25,546 nt of DNA, from positions 1-25,546 of the forward strand of contig JAFYIA010000014.1 of the NCBI GenBank assembly GCA_017538865.1, given 5' to 3'. The notes under the pieces were generated by a model that searched no databases, was not told the origin of the DNA, and saw only the letters and a list, made by a program, of their open reading frames with translations. Both the position numbers and the translations under genes were made by a program. Source of the DNA: Aeriscardovia sp. GTDB lineage: Bacteria > Actinomycetota > Actinomycetes > Actinomycetales > Bifidobacteriaceae. Every line of letters starts with the position of its first letter. Position 1 is the first letter of the stretch. This document shows, piece by piece, positions 22,325 to 25,546 of the stretch.

Positions 22325-22801
22325 TTACCGGGGCTGGATTGGCCTGGCGTCGCTGACGGTTCCGTACTGGTAGCGGAAAGTGAAAAGGAGGTAGCACTGC
22401 AGGGAAAACATCTGCCTCTGAAGCTTGTCGCTGTTGTGGTCGAACCCCAAAAGGTGGAGAATCCCGTGGATTTCGAGGAGCAAGATCTCGTCTATAGTCC
22501 TGTGCCCGGTGCACTGGGCCTGGATTGAGGCCACTTGGGGGCAGATCATGATGTCTCCCAGCATCCCCTCTTGGCCTTTGCCCGGCTTGATTTCGTCCAT
22601 GGGAAAGCTCAGGACGTCGGTGGGGCCCTGAAGCCCCATGTACTGCTCGTGAAGGAGCGCTATGGCGTCGGGATCGGTGAACACTATCGACAGCTCGCAG
22701 CGCGGAGAGATTTTAAGCTTCCTAAAGACCCACTTTGCCGCTTCCTGGAGGGCGGACATGTCCACCTGCCAACCGGATTCGTTGTTGATTTCTACCGTCA
22801 T
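22325..22801 (-). CDS. ybeY: Endoribonuclease YbeY (rRNA maturation factor)
   Basis: YbeY is a zinc-dependent single-strand RNase that matures the 16S rRNA 3' end and takes part in ribosome quality control. The 158-aa protein carries the metal motif HGILHLLGFDH with H112, H116 and H122, preceded by GPTDVLSFPMDE and GDIMICP, all family hallmarks. The C-terminal tail (about 136-158) is not conserved in the family as I know it. The start overlaps the HIT gene stop by one base (TAATG), so they are coupled. In many actinobacteria a phoH gene lies immediately before ybeY; here the HIT gene takes that place. Downstream are the unknown ORF, the corC-like gene and era. Confidence 0.95.
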   Translation of the reverse strand: MTVEINNESGWQVDMSALQEAAKWVFRKLKISPRCELSIVFTDPDAIALLHEQYMGLQGPTDVLSFPMDEIKPGKGQEGMLGDIMICPQVASIQAQCTGHRTIDEILLLEIHGILHLLGFDHNSDKLQRQMFSLQCYLLFTFRYQYGTVSDARPIQPR

Positions 22802-23139
22802 TACTCAGCCATGCGCTCCCCGGTCAGCACGTGGGCGTGGGCGTGGAAGACGGTCTGGCCGGCGTCCAGGCCTGTGTTGAATACGAGCCTGTAGGAGCCG
22901 TTATATTCCTCTTCGGCGATCTTTTCTGCCACTTCGACTATGTGGGCCAGAAGATCCGGGTCGGCGGAGGCGACCTCGCCCACATCCCTGTAGTGCTTCT
23001 TGGGGATTACAAGGACGTGCACCTTCGCCATGGGGTGGAGGTCTTTAAAGGCCAGCACGCGATCGTCCTCGTACACCTTCTGCGAGGGGATCTCCCCCGC
23101 CGCTATCTTGCAGAAAACGCAGTCTTTTTCGCTCTCCAT
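22801..23139 (-). CDS. HIT family protein (HINT-like nucleotide hydrolase)
   Basis: HIT proteins are small cytosolic hydrolases or transferases acting on nucleoside phosphoramidates and related AMP conjugates. The 112-aa product has the whole HINT fold. The N-terminal CVFCKIAAGEIPSQKVYEDD includes the two cysteines C7 and C10 of a possible zinc site. AKVHVLVIPKKH follows in the middle, and the catalytic triad HAHAH (H99, H101, H103) is near the end. The ATG at 23139 has AGGAGA upstream. It is the first gene of the HIT-ybeY-unknown-corC-era run and is divergent from tRNA-Leu. AT-rich sequence at 23158-23172 (TTTATATAAAT on the minus strand) may contain its -10 element. Confidence 0.95.
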   Translation of the reverse strand: MESEKDCVFCKIAAGEIPSQKVYEDDRVLAFKDLHPMAKVHVLVIPKKHYRDVGEVASADPDLLAHIVEVAEKIAEEEYNGSYRLVFNTGLDAGQTVFHAHAHVLTGERMAE

Positions 23140-23205
23140 AAACTCTCCTGGGTCGGATTTATATAAATTAATTGTACAGAGCTTACCTGCTTCCCAGATG
23201 TGTGC

Positions 23206-23211
23206 TAGAAT
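23206..23211 (+). promoter_or_regulatory. Candidate -10 element of tRNA-Leu
   Basis: TAGAAT (five of six to consensus) lies ten bases before the mature tRNA 5' end. The matching -35 position (TTACCT, 23183-23188) is weak, with three of six matches. Confidence 0.4.
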
Positions 23212-23220
23212 AGTGGCGCT

Positions 23221-23308
23221 GTCCGGGTGGCGGAATGGTAGACGCGCTAGCTTGAGGTGCTAGTGACCAACTATATCGGTCGTGCGGGTTCAACTCCCGC
23301 TCCGGACA
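23221..23308 (+). tRNA. tRNA-Leu (anticodon GAG)
   Basis: A complete class II cloverleaf can be folded. The acceptor stem GTCCGGG pairs with TCCGGAC (last pair G-T). A D arm follows. The anticodon stem CTAGC/GCTAG has the loop TTGAGGT, with anticodon GAG reading CUC and CUU leucine codons. A long variable arm TGACC/GGTCG follows, typical of leucine tRNA. The T arm is GCGGG TTCAACT CCCGC, and the discriminator base is A at 23308. The 3' CCA is not encoded; CTTTTT follows, which may help termination. Confidence 0.96.
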
Positions 23309-23403
23309 CTTTTTATGCCCGTTTCCTCCCAATCCCGCGTTTAAGCCGGCCTCCCATTTGAAAGTCATGTCTAAAATGTTTTTACAGAAAGGTCGGTGAG
23401 CAT

Positions 23404-25029
23404 ATGGCTTTAGAAAATGCTGACGATAAATCTCTAGACAAATATGAAAAAGACCTGGCTAAACTGGGCAATTTCGAAGTTGCGTCCTGCCTTGTAAAAC
23501 TGGCTGAAAAAAACAGCACCGACAGCCCCGTGCTGAATGCGGGCAGGGGCAACCCCAACTGGATACAGACCGTCTCAAGACTGGCCTTCTGCAGGCTGGT
23601 GGAATTCGGCGTCCAGGAGAGCCGCCGCACCATCAGCGGCAGGGACCTGGCCGGCTACACGGAGAAGGAGGGGATGGCCAAGAGGCTCAGGGAGTTTCTC
23701 ACAGATTCCCCTCAAGACTCCTTCCTCGCCAAGGCCCTCGATTACGGGGAGGTGGTTTTGGGCTTCGATCCCGACACTTTCGCGAGCGAACTTGTAAACG
23801 GGGTCCTGGGCAATGACTACCCCATGCCCAGCAGGATCCTGGAGTGCACCCAGACCGTCATCAACCACTACCTGGCCTCCATCCTCTACGGGGGGCATGA
23901 CGTCAAAAAGCTCACCGAGACCACGCAGCTCTTCCCGACCGAAGGGGCCACGGCCGCCATAGCCTACATCTTCAATTCCCTCAAAGAGAACCACCTCATC
24001 GCCCCCGGGGACAAGATCATCCTCAATACCCCCATCTTCTCCCCCTACCTGGCCATCCCCCAGCTCAACGACTACAGGCTGAAGACCATAGACCTCAAAT
24101 CTATAGAATCCGACCACTGGCAGCTGAAAGCCGAAGCCGTAGAGGCCCTGAACGACTCCGAAGTCAAGGCCCTGATACTGGTCAACCCCTCAAACCCGGG
24201 ATCTGTGGCCCTCTCCGGGCCGACCCTGGAGGCGCTCAAAGACGCCGTAAAGAAAAACCCGAAGCTCATGGTGATAACCGACGACGTCTACAGCACCTTC
24301 GCCTCAGAGTTCCGCAGCGTCTACAGCGTCATCCCCTTCAACACCCTCCTCGTCTACTCCTACTCCAAGCTCTACGGCGTCACCGGCTGGAGGCTGGGCG
24401 TCTTGGGCATAAACGAAGAAAACGTCTTCGATTCCCTCATCGCCCAGCTCCCCAAGGGGCAGAAGGCCGAGGTCGACAAGCGCTACGGCCATGACTCCAT
24501 GGATCCGGAAAATATGAAGTTCATAGACAGGATTGTGGCGGACAGCCGCTCCATAGGCCTCTACCACACTGCGGGCCTCTCCACCCCCCAGCAGATCATG
24601 GAGGACCTCTTCTCCCTGGCGCACCTGGTCAACACCGCCCAGGGGGAGAAGGACTACTACATAGAGGAGGCCTGCGATCTGGTGGACGCCAGGTACGCCT
24701 CTTTGAACAAGGCTCTGGGGATAGAGGATTTCAACAATTCCCGCAACACCAAGTACTACTCCCTGGTGGACGTGTACGCCATAGCCGAGAAGCACTACGG
24801 CAAGGAATTTTCCACCTGGCTCGCCACCCACTTCGACAGGCTGGACTTCCTCTACAAGCTCGCCTCCCGCTATGGAGTCGTGCTGATGGACGGGGTGGGA
24901 TTCGGCTCCAACAAGGGGATCGTGAGGGTGTCGGAAGCCAACCTCCCCGACCCCGCCTACCCGCAGATAGGGGAGAAAGTGAGGAAGCTCCTCGAGGACT
25001 ATTTCGAGCGCTGGCAAAAGGAGAAGTAG
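23404..25029 (+). CDS. aspD: Aspartate 4-decarboxylase (bifunctional aspartate aminotransferase/beta-decarboxylase)
   Basis: This PLP enzyme removes the beta-carboxyl of L-aspartate to give L-alanine and CO2 and can also transaminate. The 541-aa length and long N-terminal region are typical of AspD and exceed ordinary aminotransferases. Matching features are NAGRGNPNWI near the N-terminus, YPMPSRILECTQTVINHYL, PTEGATAAIAYIF, the aminotransferase core VNPSNPGS and ITDDVYSTF, the PLP lysine K322 in YSYSKLYGVTGWRLG, and a C-terminal RVSEAN arginine. The ATG at 23404 follows GGTGAG (spacing three) and AAAGGT. The reaction consumes a proton, so with an aspartate/alanine antiporter (AspT) it can generate proton motive force. 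No aspT is in the window, but it could lie elsewhere. It stands alone between tRNA-Leu and the phosphoketolase gene. Confidence 0.9.
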   Translation: MALENADDKSLDKYEKDLAKLGNFEVASCLVKLAEKNSTDSPVLNAGRGNPNWIQTVSRLAFCRLVEFGVQESRRTISGRDLAGYTEKEGMAKRLREFLTDSPQDSFLAKALDYGEVVLGFDPDTFASELVNGVLGNDYPMPSRILECTQTVINHYLASILYGGHDVKKLTETTQLFPTEGATAAIAYIFNSLKENHLIAPGDKIILNTPIFSPYLAIPQLNDYRLKTIDLKSIESDHWQLKAEAVEALNDSEVKALILVNPSNPGSVALSGPTLEALKDAVKKNPKLMVITDDVYSTFASEFRSVYSVIPFNTLLVYSYSKLYGVTGWRLGVLGINEENVFDSLIAQLPKGQKAEVDKRYGHDSMDPENMKFIDRIVADSRSIGLYHTAGLSTPQQIMEDLFSLAHLVNTAQGEKDYYIEEACDLVDARYASLNKALGIEDFNNSRNTKYYSLVDVYAIAEKHYGKEFSTWLATHFDRLDFLYKLASRYGVVLMDGVGFGSNKGIVRVSEANLPDPAYPQIGEKVRKLLEDYFERWQKEK

Positions 25030-25053
25030 AGCTTTCGGGAGGGGGGATGAGTT

Positions 25054-25059
25054 TATAAT
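25054..25059 (+). promoter_or_regulatory. Candidate -10 element of the phosphoketolase gene
   Basis: A perfect TATAAT sits in the 78-base gap after aspD, 48 bases before the ATG at 25108. No good -35 is seen at 16-18 bases. Its presence suggests the phosphoketolase gene has its own promoter and does not rely only on readthrough from aspD. Confidence 0.45.
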
Positions 25060-25107
25060 AATAGACGGATTCTCTTTTTATCCAATCAAGAAAAAGGAAC
25101 GTTTATT

Positions 25108-25546
25108 ATGGATTCTCCTCTCGGGACCCCATGGGTGAAGAACGGATCGGGCAGCGGTTCGTTCGAAGACGTAGACAGGTATTTCAGGGCTGCAAATTAC
25201 ATGTCCGTAGGGCAGATTTACCTAAAGTCCAACCCCCTCATGAGGGAGCCCTTCACGCGCGATGACGTAAAGCAGAGGCTCGTGGGGCACTGGGGCACCA
25301 CCCCCGGCCTGAACTTCCTCTTCGGACACGTAAACAGGCTCATCAAGGACCATAAGCAGAACACCGTGTTCATCATGGGCCCGGGCCACGGCGGCCCTGC
25401 GGGAAGAGTCCAGTCCTTCATAGACGGCAGCTACCGCCACGTCCACCCCGAAATGCCCGCGGGGGAGGAGGGCCTGGAGCGCTTCTTCCGCCAGTTCTCC
25501 TGGCCCGGCGGGGATCCGTCGCACTTCGGCCCAGAAATCCCCGGGA
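25108..25546 (+). CDS. xfp: Xylulose-5-phosphate/fructose-6-phosphate phosphoketolase, N-terminal part (runs off the window)
   Basis: Phosphoketolase splits xylulose 5-phosphate (and fructose 6-phosphate in the bifidobacterial type) with phosphate into acetyl phosphate and an aldose phosphate, using thiamine diphosphate. It is the key step of the bifid shunt. The 146 visible residues read MDSPLGTPW and then carry YMSVGQIYLKSNPLMREPFT, VGHWGTTPGLNFLFGH, NTVFIMGPGHGGPAG and FRQFSWPGGDPSHF, a near-continuous match to the remembered N-terminus of bifidobacterial Xfp. The ATG at 25108 follows AAAAAGGA. The gene is open at the window end and has no stop here; the full family length is about 800-825 aa. 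It lies downstream of aspD on the same strand. Confidence 0.95.
   Translation, partial: MDSPLGTPWVKNGSGSGSFEDVDRYFRAANYMSVGQIYLKSNPLMREPFTRDDVKQRLVGHWGTTPGLNFLFGHVNRLIKDHKQNTVFIMGPGHGGPAGRVQSFIDGSYRHVHPEMPAGEEGLERFFRQFSWPGGDPSHFGPEIPG

Noticed and set aside
23141..23310. Possible integrated element at the tRNA-Leu 3' end
   Set aside because: No integrase, direct repeat of the tRNA end or foreign gene follows. The next genes are metabolic and match the rest of the window.
1..25546. CRISPR arrays, IS elements, prophage or toxin-antitoxin genes
   Set aside because: No repeat-spacer pattern, transposase motif, terminal inverted repeats around a gene, or phage gene was seen in any frame.

Overview
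This window looks like chromosomal housekeeping DNA from an actinobacterium. The best guess is Bifidobacteriales or a close relative, and this is inferred from protein character and gene content, since no search was run. The evidence includes an actinobacterial-type DnaX, a hrcA-dnaJ pair under a CIRCE operator, a probable tpiA tail ahead of secG, a transketolase-transaldolase operon, and the start of a gene very similar to bifidobacterial xylulose-5-phosphate/fructose-6-phosphate phosphoketolase. Together, phosphoketolase, transketolase and transaldolase are the diagnostic enzymes of the bifid shunt. The DNA is moderately GC-rich, but arginine AGG and isoleucine ATA codons are common in most genes, which is unusual for ordinary Bifidobacterium and may point to a divergent or host-associated lineage. 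No prophage, IS element, CRISPR array or obvious genomic island is visible.

Layout. 1-825: probable tpiA end, secG and a GNAT acetyltransferase, closed by a bidirectional terminator. 829-4019 (minus): tkt-tal. 4098-6367 (plus): hrcA promoter, CIRCE, hrcA, dnaJ. 6371-7138 (minus): a Nudix protein with an unusual C-terminal half. 7206-9330 (plus): dnaX-recR. 9327-13316 (minus): a small membrane protein and a heterodimeric ABC exporter. 13410-16468 (minus): lepA-hemW, with an irregular lepA start. 16586-16846 (plus): rpsT. 16895-17452 (minus): rplY. 17654-19615 (plus): a long-chain acyl-CoA synthetase. 19619-23139 (minus): HIT protein, ybeY, an unrecognised ORF, a CBS/CorC membrane protein and era. 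23221-23308 (plus): tRNA-Leu(GAG). 23404-25029 (plus): aspartate 4-decarboxylase. 25108 to the end (plus): phosphoketolase, cut by the window edge.

How the genes work together. The two ends carry central carbon metabolism (triosephosphate isomerase tail, transketolase, transaldolase, phosphoketolase) and aspartate-to-alanine decarboxylation. The middle carries proteostasis (hrcA, dnaJ), replication and repair (dnaX, recR), translation and ribosome assembly (lepA, rpsT, rplY, ybeY, era, tRNA-Leu), protein export (secG), heme or radical-SAM chemistry (hemW) and efflux. Genes alternate between strands. Two of the five convergent junctions have strong hairpin terminators. The other three have abutting or overlapping 3' ends and no visible terminator.

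No new multi-gene system stands out. The points most worth a second look are: the lepA 5' end (a GTG with a good ribosome binding site, then an in-frame TAA, then only ATT as a possible start); an unrecognised 141-aa ORF with deviant arginine codon use between ybeY and the corC-like gene; a 47-base hairpin that almost fills the gap after that ORF; a Nudix protein whose C-terminal half resembles a histidine phosphatase without its catalytic motif; and a 30-bp tandem duplication inside tkt.
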